DNA of 64,000 bases. It comes from Buddleja alternifolia. Taxonomy: Eukaryota > Streptophyta > Magnoliopsida > Lamiales > Scrophulariaceae. Of this stretch, positions 22,727-34,550 are shown piece by piece; position 1 is the first letter of the stretch, and each line of letters starts with the position of its first letter. The notes under the pieces were generated by a model. It had not been told where the DNA came from. It saw only the letters and a program-made list of their open reading frames with translations, and did no database searches. The stretch lies in assembly GCA_019426215.1 (NCBI GenBank), contig CM033391.1, positions 16,480,708 through 16,544,707 on the forward strand, given 5' to 3'. The position numbers and the translations under genes were made by a program.

Positions 22727-23432
22727 TGATGTGGACGTAAATATCACTTTTCACAAATTGGGCTCGGGAGAATTGGGCCTCAAGAAAAGCTCATGGGATA
22801 CCTCAAGGAAGGTTCGTGGGCTACCTTAAAGGTGAGATGAAAGATAGCAAGGTGGAAACCTAATGAGGAGACTGATAAAATAAGGAATGATATTTGATGT
22901 GGCTGGGATTCTCTATTTATTACTTGGCTTCAAGAACAGAGAAATTTCGCAGTAATTTAGCTCAAGTGGGAAGACAGAGGGGAAGGCTTATTGGATATCC
23001 AAGGAAGCTAGCGCATGGCAAGGATGAAAGATACCTGCATCGGACATGTGGAGGGCAAGCTAGAAGAAGATAGAAGATTGGATCGAGTCAAATCATATTG
23101 GATCCCAACCGATATCTCCTAAGATAGGGGATATGATCCTCATATCCCTTAACAACAAGGAATTGGTTAAACTGACCGATTTATGGCCCTATAAATAACT
23201 GTAATATTCTCTTGTATAGGTTACATTTTCTAGAAATACAAAAATCGATATCTCTGTATTTTCTCTCAAGAACATCGAAAATAATAAAACACTTCTCCTT
23301 TTTTCATTACTTATTTTTTTATTCCACATTTGATTACTCCTCTTTACTATTCTGCATATTTTCCTTAAATCAAAAGGATACAATCGTGTTTCATTTTCAC
23401 AATTTTTCTTGGTGTAATTTTGAACCGCATCA
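22727..23432 (+). repeat. LTR of the Gypsy fragment
   Basis: Starts TGATGTGGACG and ends ACCGCATCA. It holds a TATA-like CCCTATAAATAACTG at about 23189, consistent with an LTR promoter, and ends two bases before the GGCGCC primer-site motif. Confidence 0.75.
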
Positions 23433-23854
23433 AGGGCGCCGTCTGTGGGAAAATCTGAGTAGGAGATGTGAGTTTCTTGAAGCGCTCTTTTGAGAAATAT
23501 TGAAGCCGAATATGCCTTTTCTTCCTTCTGCAAAGTTGTAGATCTGCTCGTTTTCTAGTCAGACCAACTGGCCTTGACAAGATACGAGACCCGTAGTCTT
23601 TCCTGTGATCTTCGCACCATCGTTGCGCAGCGCAGTCCTTGGCCGAACGCTTCTGAATGTTCATGAACATTTTTGGGTCCTTATACTTCTGAATTAGCTG
23701 TGGACGTTTTCATCATAGTTGTAGGTCTTTATCTTGGCTCTCCATACATATAAGATACGTATAGAATAGAGGATGGTAGCTTTAGATTGGCTTTTTTTTC
23801 CAGAACTACACAGAACTACCTGATTTGGCCGAATTCAACCGATAGTAAAGGGCA

Positions 23855-24671
23855 ATGTCAACCATTGAAGGAACTCCACGAATTGAAGAAAGTAATGCAA
23901 ATAATCTATTAGGAACAACACCAGGCGCTGCCCCACCTGCACCAGTGTCATTATCCATCTCGGGATCGACCGAAAATGGATCCCAAACCATTGACTTGCA
24001 AGTGGGAGGAGACTCTCGGCTTCCTCCTCCACCCACTCCAGGCTTCTTACCCAGCAAGAATGGGGGACTGCCACATGAAAGGGGAGCTCCGGGATCACCT
24101 CATTTCAATTTTCTCAACACGCTACCTGTAGGGAATGCTCCCTCAATGGTAGACCAGTGGGGACGCTTGGTAACTCCCTATGAAACTCCACCTTTTGTCA
24201 ATGCGGGCCATTCGACTGCTTATACTACGGAATCTATCCCAACAAATTTCCCATCAGGTGTCCCGGCGGCTTTCCCATCGGCTATCTCGATAACTTTCCC
24301 ATCAGGTGTCCCAACGGCGTTCCCATCGGCCATCCCGATAACTTTCCCATCAGGTGTCTCGGCGACTGTCCCATTGACAATCCGGACAGCTTTCCCATCA
24401 GCTATCCCAAGAACGACATTCCCTCCACATGCCACCTCATTCGCTTCGCCACTGACTATAGCCAGTACCCACGGGGATGACCGCAGATCTCCAGTTATCT
24501 GCCAAGGAGGAGGACATCCTGCGATTGTAGGGGCCAATGTATTCGAAACTACCGTTGGCCTTCCGAGACAAGAACATCTTCAAGGGGAGGCAACTGGCTT
24601 GCCCCGGGCCAACATAATCAAAAAACTTGAAGATTTGCAAGAAGAAATGAGGAGGATAAGGCAGCATGGGA
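23855..24671 (+). pseudogene. Gag-like N-terminal fragment with a 20-residue repeat
   Basis: Starts MSTIEGTPRIEESN. The frame is proline- and serine-rich and contains an internal repeat of about 20 residues (FPSGVPTAFPSAIPIT type, about 24236-24420) encoded by a 60-bp minisatellite, then a charged helical stretch (IIKKLEDLQEEMRRIRQ). Its position after a Gypsy leader suggests the N-terminal part of gag, but no retrotransposon gag domain proper is reached before the truncation. The open frame continues to 24823 only by reading through the antisense of Copia-3, so its last about 50 residues are not genuine. Confidence 0.6.
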
Positions 24672-24718
24672 CTCTAGTAGCATTTGAGGACATTAACCTA
24701 ACAATATCCCACTTGTAC

Positions 24719-25262
24719 TCAATGCCAATCGCTATGGTATCTAATACCCATCTTTTCAAGATGTCGATCCAGCACTGTCTGTGTCAAAGGCTTGGTCAAT
24801 GGGTCAGCGACGTTGTCTGCTGAATTTACTCTTTGAACAGCTATCTCGCATCTTCCAACGATTTCCCTTATTATGTGATATCTTCTCTCTATGTGCTTGA
24901 ATTTGTTGTGAGACCTTGGTTCCTTTACTTGTGCAATAACCCCGTTATTGTCACAATAAAGTGGAAATGGCAGAGCTCCACACTGAGACCACTTGAAGTT
25001 CTCCAAGAAACTTCCTAATCCAAACACCATCTTTAGCAGCCTCTGAAGCTGCTATGTATTCTGCCTCAGTGGTGGAACTTTTCCAAGTCACTGCTCCACC
25101 ATTGAGCGTGAATGTAAACCCTAAAGTGGATTTATGATCATCTGCATCAGATTGAAAATCTGAGTCAGTATATCCATCCACCTTCAAATCTCCATGTCTA
25201 TATGTTAGGACCATATCCTTAGTTCTGTTCAGATACTTGAGGATATGTTTTACAACATCCAA
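24719..25262 (-). pseudogene. Copia-3 RNase H
   Basis: Minus-strand motifs DGYTDSDFQSD, STTEAEYIAASEAAK, YCDNNGVIAQ and ADPLTKPL. A frameshift at about 24990 separates the two halves. Confidence 0.88.
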
Positions 25263-25277
25263 TGTTCTCTTCCCGAG

Positions 25278-26270
25278 TTAGCTTGATAACGACTTACCAC
25301 GCTTACTGTATAGGCTTTGTCTGGCCGTGTGCATAACATGGCGTACATCAGACGCGTAGGGCACCTTACTCATTTCTTTCCTATCTTCCTCACTTTGAGG
25401 AAACATAGACTTTGGAAGGTGCACCACGTGTCTCATGGGCAAGAAACCTTTTTTAGAGTCTTCCATCCTAAATCTCTTTAGGACTTTCTCTAAGTAAAGG
25501 GCTTGGGAAAGTCCTATCATTCTATTTGTTCTAATCCTGTAGATACGAATCCCTAGAATATATGTTGCTTCTCCCAAGTCTTTCATGGAGAATGTATTTA
25601 AAAGCCATCTCTTGACTGATGTGAGCATTCCTACATCATTTCCTATGACTAGGATGTCATCCACATATAAGACAAGGAAAGTGATTTTACTCCCACTAAC
25701 CTTCTTGTAAATACATGGTTCATCTTTGTTTTTAACGAAGTCAATCCTTTGACTGCTTCGTCAAAACATAGATTCCAACTCCTAGAGGCTTGCTTAAGTC
25801 CATAAATGGATCTCTTAAATTTGCACACCTTATGAATATCAGATCCAGATGCAAAGCCTTTAGACTGCTCCATATAGATATCCTCTTCGAAGAATCCATT
25901 TAGGAAAGCCGTCTTTACATCCATATTCCATATCTCTTAGTCCAAGTGTGTAGCTATTGCGAATAGAATTCGAATAGACTTGATCATTGCCATAGGTGAA
26001 AAGGTCTCTTTGTAGTCAATTCCTTCCTTTTGACTATAACCTTTTGCTACAAGTCCTGCCTTGTATGTGTCAACTTTTCCATCTGAGCCTATCTTCCTCT
26101 TGTAGATCCATTTACACCCTATAGGTGCAATGCCATCATGACGATCTACCAGAGTTCAAACTTGGTTGGAATGCATCGAGTCTATCTTTGCTTGCATAGC
26201 TTCTCGCCACTTTGCAGATTCGATATCCATCATTGCTCGATCATAAGTAGAAGGGTCGTCCCCATGAACT
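25278..26270 (-). pseudogene. Copia-3 reverse transcriptase
   Basis: Contains MDVKTAFLNGFFEEDIYMEQ, FKRSIYGLKQASRSW and, after a frameshift at about 25660-25700, YVDDILVIGNDVG with the catalytic aspartates intact, then GEATYILGIRIYR. Upstream (25930-26270) the N-terminal blocks are readable only with a stop after MDVK's upstream neighbours and small shifts. Confidence 0.88.
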
Positions 26271-26277
26271 CCCACTG

Positions 26278-27546
26278 CTATAGTGTGGACACCCGGTTCC
26301 TCTTGTAGCAGGTACCTATAGTACCTATCAGGTTAATGTGGTACTCTACCAGATCTTCGCAATGTTGGCTGTGTTTCGTCAGGTTCAGTGTGTGTATCTT
26401 GAATAGTCGTCTCCCTGGGTGTTTCATATTGTTCATTGAGAACAATCTTTCTACATGCACCACCTTCTTGAATGAATTCATCTTCTAGAAAGTGTGCTTG
26501 CAGTGCAACAATGATCCTTTGATCATCTTGCATGTAGAATAGGTCTCCCATAGAATCTTCTGGAAAACCGATGAAACATCCTTTAAGCGACTTTGCTTCT
26601 AATTTCTCTGCCTTTGTCTTTTTAATGTAGGCAGGGTATCCCCAAACCGTAATGTACTTAAGGTTTGATTTCTATTTCTCCACATCTCATATGGAGTCTT
26701 AGGAACGGATTTGGAAGGACATCTATTCAAGATATGAACAGCCATAAGGAGTGCATGTCCCCATAAGAAGATGGGTAAATCAGTGTAGCTGAGCATAGAT
26801 CGAACCATATCCAAAAGCGTTTGATTCCTACGCTCTGCTACCCCATTCAGTTGTGGAGTTGCTGGTGGTGTGAGTTGTAATATTGTCCCATGTTCCTTTA
26901 GGAACTGATCAAACTCGTCACTCATATATTCACCTCCATGATCCGATCGCAGTGTCTTTATATGATGACCAGTTTGTTTTTCCACCAAAGCCTTAAATTC
27001 TTTGAACTTATCAAATGATTCAGACTTATATTTAATTAGATACACAAGACCATACCTTAAATGGTTATCAGTGAAAGTAATGAAATAGTGAAAGCCTCCA
27101 CAAGCCATCTCTCCAAATGGTCCGCAAACCTCGGTGTGCACAAGTCCTAATACTTCATTGGCTCTTTCAAAAGTCTCGGTGTAGGGAGATCTAGTCATTT
27201 TGCCTTTGAGGCAAGATTCACAAGTCGGATAGGGATCCGATCCCAATGGATCAATCAACCCATCTTTCTCCATCTTGTGTATCTTTCGCTCTCCAGCATG
27301 GCCTAGTCTTAGATGCCACTTTAAGCTTAGGTTAGTACTTTGCCTACCACGCTTCTTTGAGATAACATTTACAACACATTCATTTTGCATGTTTAAATAG
27401 TAGAGGCTATTGACTAAAGTAGCAGTGTCGACAATATTATCATTAAATAAAATGCTGCAAGTACTGTTAATAAAATTAAAAACATAATTATTCCTAACCA
27501 ACATAGGAATTGAAATAATGTTCTTAAGCCCGTTGGGCAAAACCAA
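26278..27546 (-). pseudogene. Copia-3 integrase
   Basis: Minus strand: GAG-pre-integrase ([21 protein letters not shown]), then the core with HTEVCGPF (glutamate in place of the first catalytic aspartate), RSDHGGEY and [12 protein letters not shown] (second aspartate and glutamate kept). The downstream linker (26278-26551) is frameshifted. Confidence 0.9.
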
Positions 27547-28620
27547 AACATCCTCTAAATTTAAAACATGTCCAGATGATAAACATAAAGAAGTTGATCC
27601 AATGCGAGAAACTGGACACTCTGCCCGCTGCCAACACTAATCAGCACCTCTTCATGCTCCAGCTTTCTACTTCACTACAGATCCTGATTCGTTACACAAA
27701 CGTGAGCACTAGTTCCAGAATCAAGTATCCACGAAGTGGAAAAAATAGTTATAGAACAATTGGTTTCTAAAAAAGTTCCATACCTGTAGTCTTGCCCCGA
27801 TTAGGACATTCCCTTCTCCAGTGGCCCAGCTCACCACAGAAAAGACACCTACTCTTTTCTTTAAGCATTTCCTTACGCTTCTTGTTCTTTCCTTTCTTGT
27901 TTCCTATTTCTCTTCCAGCCTTCAGGGGTGCTTCCATTTTTCCTTTTCCTTTCCCCCACTTGTAGACATCCAATGGTACGTTCTCAAAATAGGAAATTGT
28001 ATTCCCTTTTCTATTCCTCCTTATTTGTCTTTGTCTCTTTGAACAAGTTCGAGTTTGGTTGTGAGCCCAGCTAACGAACCCTTGATATCGTTCATGTCAA
28101 AGTTCATGACGAAGTAGTAAAAGGAATCAGGCAGCGACTGCAGTATGAGGTCAACTTGGATGTGAAGATCCATGTAGTAATCTAAAGACTTTAATTTTTC
28201 AATTAAGGTCATCATCTTCAGTACATGATCTCCCACATTCTCATGTTCCCTCATCCTCATTCTAAAGAGTTCCTTTGATATCAAATACCGAATGTTCTTT
28301 CCATTCTCTCCAAACATTGAGTCAGGATGGAGTAGCATGTCTCTTGCATTCTCCATCTTTTCATGAGAACTTTGCAACTCACTGCACATTGAGCTCAACA
28401 TGTATCCTCTAGCTCGCTAATTATCACAGACCCAGTCCATGTAGGAAATTCGAACCCTTTCATCTTCCCATATACTCGGTACAGGAGGACGTCTGAGTTC
28501 TAGTACATACTCAATCGACTCACTACTTAGGACCATCCTTAATTTTGTGAGACATTCTATGTAGTTTGGTCCAGTCAAAGTGTATCTTTTTATGAAATAA
28601 TTGCAGATAATAAGGGTTTA
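27547..28620 (-). pseudogene. Copia-3 gag and protease remnants
   Basis: gag starts near 28620 (TLTGPNYIE) and runs through MLSSMCSELQSSHEKM to a basic linker and an intact zinc knuckle CLFCGELGHWRREC near 27800-27840. Protease sequence follows at 27547-27760 in several frames; I could not see an intact DSG motif. The start codon of gag is not evident. Confidence 0.82.
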
Positions 28621-30445
28621 GGTGACATTGTGAGAGAGATAATAAGCAAATAACTGCAGAAAAGTAAAAAAAGTTATTAGATTCTAATGTAATTGTTGTT
28701 CCAAGTTTAAATTAAGGACTTTCAAAATAAACTTGGCTCCCACTACATTTTTCAAAAATCCACACTTCCACTGTGGAATTCGGAAGTCATCGCTGGTATT
28801 TGGCCTAATCAATCTATTAAAGTGATGTCCAACGTCAACCCATCAAATGGATGGTTCAATCCCTTTGTCCATTATTCATCAAATCTCAACCTTTTAACGA
28901 TCTTATTGATTTATGAATAATTTAAGTTTAACGCACTGACTATCTATTAGTCTAACAACTGAATTTCACCTTGCAACCTTTTGCTGGTATGTGGGGTGAA
29001 ATTTGTTTCGACCAACGGCATTTCATGCACTTAGGCAAAATTTGAAATATATTTCAAAATACAACCCCCATTGCTTAGGGACGATATTGTATATTAAATA
29101 TCATTTCAATTCTTCCCAAGTTCAGTGGAGGACAGGATACCTAGTACCCTTTACTAACTTAATAATTTTCAAAGTGGGAGAATTTAAATTATTTATTAGG
29201 TCTCACTTTGCATATTAATCCATTTTATATCATACATACAAACATGGATTAAGTAATAAAAATTAGCAATCCTAGAAAGCTAACAACGCATGATTCATGG
29301 ACTTTTATTCCTAGATTGAAACAAGCCAGTGTCTCAATCAAAATAAAAAGAAACTACACTAAAGCTTCCAAAGCTCTTGCTTGTATCTCCTCGACTCGAC
29401 TTGAATTTCTACTTTGGGTCTATTCTATTTCTAACTATTATATTTCAATATAAGCCACCTATACAAAATTTATCTAGAAAGAAAATAAAATTAGGCTCAA
29501 AAAGGCTTTTACAACCCATCGAAAAGAAATACAAAATCAAAAACAAGCCTAAGTCCATAACTCATGTCTCCCATTACATAACATGTCAAACATGATATAT
29601 ATCACATAATACAGGAAAACCATATATGTTAATTTCTAATTAAATTCCAAATTCAATTATTGTTTTTCATATTCTTGAGGAAATTAAATTTATTTGATTC
29701 CATTTGAAAATTCAATTTTAATGAACTCCAATTAGTTTTATATTAAAATCCAATTTTAATAAAAATTAATCTCTAAGAATATTAAAATTAATTTCACAAT
29801 AGAAGGAATCTTTTAATTCAAAGTCTAACTTTAATTAACATTAGATTATTTGGAATATTAAAAGGTAAATAATAATTATTTATTTTTGCATTAAAATCTA
29901 ATTTTAATGAAAAACTAAATTAATATATATCTTTAATAATATACCCGGGTTACCCATGTGTCAACCCAGGTTGTTTGACCGACCAGTGTGTTGGAAACAC
30001 ACGGGCGGGCTCGCTGCGGAGCCCAACTGCACAGCTGTTGCGAGCCTGACAACACAGGCTGTCTTTGTGCGGCCCATTCATACGTGACAGCCCAGCTATC
30101 CATGCGAATGGGCTCACACAGCGAGCCTATTCTGTTGGGCCTGCACACGGCAAACCCAGTCTGACCGTGTGCAGCCTGTGGCTTACGCCGCCAGTTATTC
30201 CCGCCGCCACCGCAGCGGCAGGTTTTTGTTGCCGTCGATGGGGATTTTTGATCCCTATATTTCCGTGATTATTTTATCACATCAAAATTATATAAAACAT
30301 GATTTATTAATTTCTAACGAATAAAATAAACAAAATCCTCAAGAACATAAATAACACGAAATCCACATATTTAATCATGCATCGATAAAATATTGTAAAT
30401 CATGCATCTTTATCACATAAATTATCAGACGTTTTATCAGAAGTA
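28621..30445 (-). other. Copia-3 leader with a GC-rich island
   Basis: Untranslated leader between 5' LTR and gag. Mostly AT-rich, but 29940-30245 is markedly GC-rich, with repeated GAGCC, GGGCT and CACACGG words and local inverted repeats. No clear primer-binding site was found next to the LTR. Confidence 0.6.
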
Positions 30446-31682
30446 TGTACGATAGGGTAAAATAAACTTTACCCATTGTAGCGAAGATGTTGGAGAAACT
30501 CACGAGCTTGAATCTTTCAACTTCTTCGTGAAATTAATCCGGCTGAAAACTTGATGATCCGAGCAGTCCAAATGTTCTGCCTCTAAATTGTCTCTCCTGA
30601 AAAACTTGATGAGAAAAAAACTCCCCCTCTTTCTTGGTGATGACTGACGACTAGGAGAGTGAGAGGGAGAGGATTTCTTTTCTTGTGCCTTAAGTAAATT
30701 ATGACTTCTTTTCCTAGGTATTAACTAATGTGATATATTTATATCACTTAAGTTAATACCTTGGGCTCAAATTAGCCGATAAAAGGTGCCTATTGGCCGC
30801 CCCATGTAGGCCTTGGCGTGCCACTTAGTGCACCAAGTGAAAGTCATGGTTTTTTAAATACCGTGTGAATCATTTTTACCTTTCTAATTGTAAATACCGT
30901 GTAAATATAAACTCATCATTTCTTTATCCCGATCAAGTGAGAGTCATGGTTTTTGGTCAAACTCACTGACTTGACTCTATTCTATATTTACAATAAGTTC
31001 AGATCAGTGAATGCTTTGGTCAAAGACTTTAAGATATAACTTATTTATAAATGCATAAGATAATTTCTCGTTCACCTTCGAGGGAACGAATCTCATCTTG
31101 GATATCGGTTAAAACTACTACTTGCCCAGTAGGTTACAGTTCGAGGTTGACCCCACCAACGGGTGAATTGGGCCTAACTACTCTAATGACGAACCTAATG
31201 TCACTAGTATATCTTCAACTCGATTCCTCAAGTCTAAAGTTTAGACACATCTATTACAATTTAATCAATTTTGTCATTGATTGTCAAAGAGTGAAAATCC
31301 ATATGACAGAACCGATGCGAGTCATGTCTGAGTGCCACTATCTCCACCAGTACACCTATGATGTGAGTTCTTCACTACTTCCTAGTGATTGACGGGCACC
31401 TTTCTCATCAAAACTCATATCATACAAGTCTTCATGATTTCCAATGCCCAATTGAAAATCATTGACTTGCAGACTATTTTAGTACACAAGTATCAAACTC
31501 CTCTAGTGCCTTACAGAGTTAACTCTTGTGTTCATAGACTTATAGATGATTACAATATATAAATGCCAATATAATAGTAAACAACTAATAGCCTTTTATT
31601 GATAGAATTCAAAACAATTACAAATTATTAATGTCCTAACATTACTAATCCTCTAGTGGCATTTGAGGACATTAACCTAACA
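30446..31682 (-). repeat. Copia-3 5' LTR
   Basis: The right border is firm (ATTAACCTAACA, 31682, matching the 32-bp stub at 24672-24703). The left border is only estimated from a TGTACGATAGGG at 30446. It shares with the Copia-2 LTR the 'ggttgaccccaccaa' and 'gggcctaactactctaa' blocks, so the two families are related. Confidence 0.65.
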
Positions 31683-32067
31683 AATTCATCACTTTCTCTC
31701 ATTATAGTCTGGAAAAGTTCTTTCAATAAGTGATACCGAGTCGATTTTCCTTGTTCCCCGAACATTTCCTCCAAGTGAAGCATCATTGACTTTGGACTTC
31801 CCATATCAAAATGTATATGTCTCAATCCATTGTTCATGGAGTGCAACATATAGTTAGTGACCTTCTGGGCATCAAAGACCCATCTCTTGTAAACTTTCAG
31901 AGCAGACTTTCCTTCATTAACCCCAGGTAAAGATGGACCGTCTTGCTCCAAAATGTGCTCAAGCAATTTTTTCTTGAGCTCTACCCTAACTGTTTTGATC
32001 CAATCATTGTAATTTGGTCCAGTGAGGACATTTTTCTCAAGCAGAACGTTGAGTGGGTTAACCATTA
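31683..32067 (-). pseudogene. Copia-2 gag N-terminal fragment
   Basis: Starts MVNPLNVLLEKNVLTGPNYNDW (ATG about 32063-32065), a standard plant Copia gag beginning, and continues to LKELFQTIMRESDEF. It is cut by the Copia-3 LTR at 31682. Later codons reading into that LTR are not part of the protein. Confidence 0.88.
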
Positions 32068-34550
32068 TAGAGAGTAATTATCAAACTGCAGAGAATACCA
32101 AGATTATCAATTAGATGCTTTATATTGTTTAAAACAAGTAATCATAAAGGACTTGTACAATTACTTGTCTCCTACTATTTTTCCCAATTATTGTACTCCC
32201 ACTGTAATAATCGGAAACCTTGTTGGATTGGTTTCATAGTGAGTGATTGAGGTCCTCAACTTCTATATGGGTTGCAACCTTTTTAGATATATGGCCCATC
32301 TAGAAATTGAGGTGGCACCTAGTGCCAGTTAAATCATTTAACGATTCAATCCCTTTGGCTCATGAATCACTTAACCGCATCCTTTTTCGATGTATAGGTG
32401 GTGATTCATCTAAGTCTATTCCCATCAACTCATATCAGTCTAACAATTTAATCTCGTCTTGCAACCTTTTTCGATATATGGGGCGAAATTCGCTTCGACC
32501 GAAGGGATCTAATGTACTAAAGAAGATCAAGCATATTACCTTTATATATGATGCCCTAATACCGCGATGGTGCCATATACAAGATGCAACCATCTAGTTC
32601 TAAAGTTTGATGGAGAGCCAGGATATCAAATACCCTTTACTTAGTATTATTTGATATAGGGAGATTTAATAACTATGATAGTTATTATGTTTTGAGTCTT
32701 ACTTTGTACATTAATTTATTAAGCACTATTTATGGAAATGCATGAGAAAAACGCCTAGCAAATTCTAACAACACACACACGTATTGGCTTTTATCTATAT
32801 TGTCTCGAGCCAACGAGTCAATCGGGGAGGGATTCTAATCTATTACTAAAGAGATCCTTGACTCCGCTCCAAGCTTGCCACCATCTTCTCCTTTCATTGG
32901 ACCTGTCTAATATTTTTATTACAATGGTACATGCCTATTCAGTTGATCTAAATAAAAATAAAGATACAAACTGGGGGGACTCAAACTCCGACCCAATACA
33001 ACCCAGATAATAAAAAGAAACCAACCCTAAGCCCATACGAGGTGTCACCATCACATAATGATAAAAGGGGCACATAATCAAATTAAACACATGTGATTAT
33101 CATTAAATCTTATTTAATATTTAATTAAATCAATTTAATTAATATCAAAAAATAAATCCAATTTACTTTGAATTTCAATGTTAATGGCCAAGCCCAAACA
33201 TTTACTTTAATCCAATTAAAGTGGACTTTATCAAATAGAGCCCAATTATGGGTGAAATAATTTAAAAGCAAAATTAAACTATAATCTAAATCAAATTTCA
33301 AATTGATTTGGGTCAACTCTATTTAATTTAATCCACAAAATAAAGCAAACCCAACAAGCATTATTTGGTCATCTAAATCCAATTAATTACCAAGGAGTAA
33401 ATTTAATGATTAATTTTAAGCGGTTAATAAATCCTATTTAGGCCTTAGAAAAGGGAAAATTGCATATAACCCCCCTGTGTTATCACTTTTTTGCTGAAAA
33501 CCCCCTTGTGTTAATTTTTTTGTACGAAACCCCCTTGTGTTAGCCTAAACCCTGCACGAAACCCCCAACCCTACATCAAATACACTGCGCGTGTATGCTA
33601 CTTTCCGCGGATTTAACACGAATTGGGGTTTTTTTGCAGGGTTTAAGCTAACACAAGGGGGTTTCGTGCAAAAAAATTAACACAAGGGGGTTTTCAGCAA
33701 AAAAGTGATAACACAGGGGGGTTATATGCAATTTTCCCCTTAGAAAAATCCAATTTTCCAAACAAACTATTTAAAATTAAACCTAATTTAATCTGAATTA
33801 AAATCCAATTTTAAATAAAGTAATGAAAATTATATCTAATTTAATTCTTGATTAAAATCCAATTTTAAATTGAAAAAGATTTTTATGGGGTTTTTAATTT
33901 TAAAATTAATCCACAAAATAATTTTAAAAATGCTAATCGGGCTTGAGTCTAAATTTATTTTCAAAATCATCCAATGGCTTCAAAATACATCCAATGGACT
34001 AAACAGACCAACCCCCAATTAAAAAAAATTAATTTTAAGCTTGTAAGGTTAATTTTCTAAGGTCCGGGCCCGGCCCAACAAAAATTAAAATCACATGTCG
34101 GGCTAAGCACGATGCACCAGCCATCACACACACGTGCACGACATGAAGCCGTGCATTCTGCGCCATGCACAACCGCGTTGTGTGGCGTGGCTTGTGAAAT
34201 GTGGCCACACGACGTGGCCAAGCCGCGCTGTGCATGTGGCACGGCTTTGCCGTACCACCACCAGTCGGCATACCAGCGGCAATTTTTCGGCGATCCTACC
34301 ATGGTCTCGCCTCGCCTTTTCCAATTGAATAATTTAATCATCAAAATTCCAATAGTTTAAACATGCAAAAAGTAAATCATAACACCCAATTTTTACGTTT
34401 TTGCCTACAATACGAAAATACATAAAAACTCATATTTATATTCGTCTAACATATAAATATTCATATCATGCATTCATATTCATCAAATAACATAAACGCA
34501 TGTAGGCATAACGAAATTATCAAAAACCATGAATTTGGCTATGATACTAC
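32068..34550 (-). other. Copia-2 leader with MITE and GC-rich island
   Basis: Untranslated leader. It contains a MITE at 33453-33738 and, at 34060-34310, a GC-rich island with many GTGC, CGTG and GGCC words, placed like the one in the Copia-3 leader. Blocks near 32330-32480 resemble 28840-28990 of the Copia-3 leader. Confidence 0.7.
33453..33738. mobile_element. MULE-type MITE with 9-bp target duplication
   Basis: 286 bp, with termini GGGAAAATTGCATATAACCC inverted and repeated over about 125 bp per arm. A perfect duplication CTTAGAAAA lies at 33444-33452 and 33739-33747. The terminal GGGAAAATTGCA is shared with MULE-A and MULE-B. Confidence 0.93.

Larger units (their letters stand above)
22727..24671 (+). 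mobile_element. 5' fragment of a plus-strand Ty3/Gypsy element in Copia-2
   Basis: A 706-bp LTR (22727-23432) is followed by a primer-binding-site-like sequence (GGCGCCGTCTGTGGGA, 23435-23450), a leader, and the first about 270 codons of a gag-like frame. No second LTR is present: at 24672 it runs straight into the tip of the Copia-3 LTR. It is therefore a truncated insertion. Confidence 0.78.
24672..31682 (-). mobile_element. Copia-3: Ty1/Copia element, 3' LTR truncated to 32 bp
   Basis: Minus-strand coding runs gag (28021-28620), zinc knuckle (27767-27973), integrase (26599-27546), reverse transcriptase and RNase H (24719-26270). The 5' LTR lies on the right and ends at 31682. On the left only its first 32 bp remain (24672-24703, TGTTAGGTTAATG on the minus strand), next to a polypurine-like AAGTGGGATATTG. 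Stops and frameshifts break every domain. Confidence 0.88.

Noticed and set aside
24704..24823. C-terminal extension of the gag-like frame beginning at 23855
   Set aside because: It is antisense to Copia-3 RNase H; the frame is open by chance past the fusion point.
34035..34360. Five overlapping frames on both strands
   Set aside because: They follow from the GC-rich island in the Copia-2 leader; none resembles a known protein.
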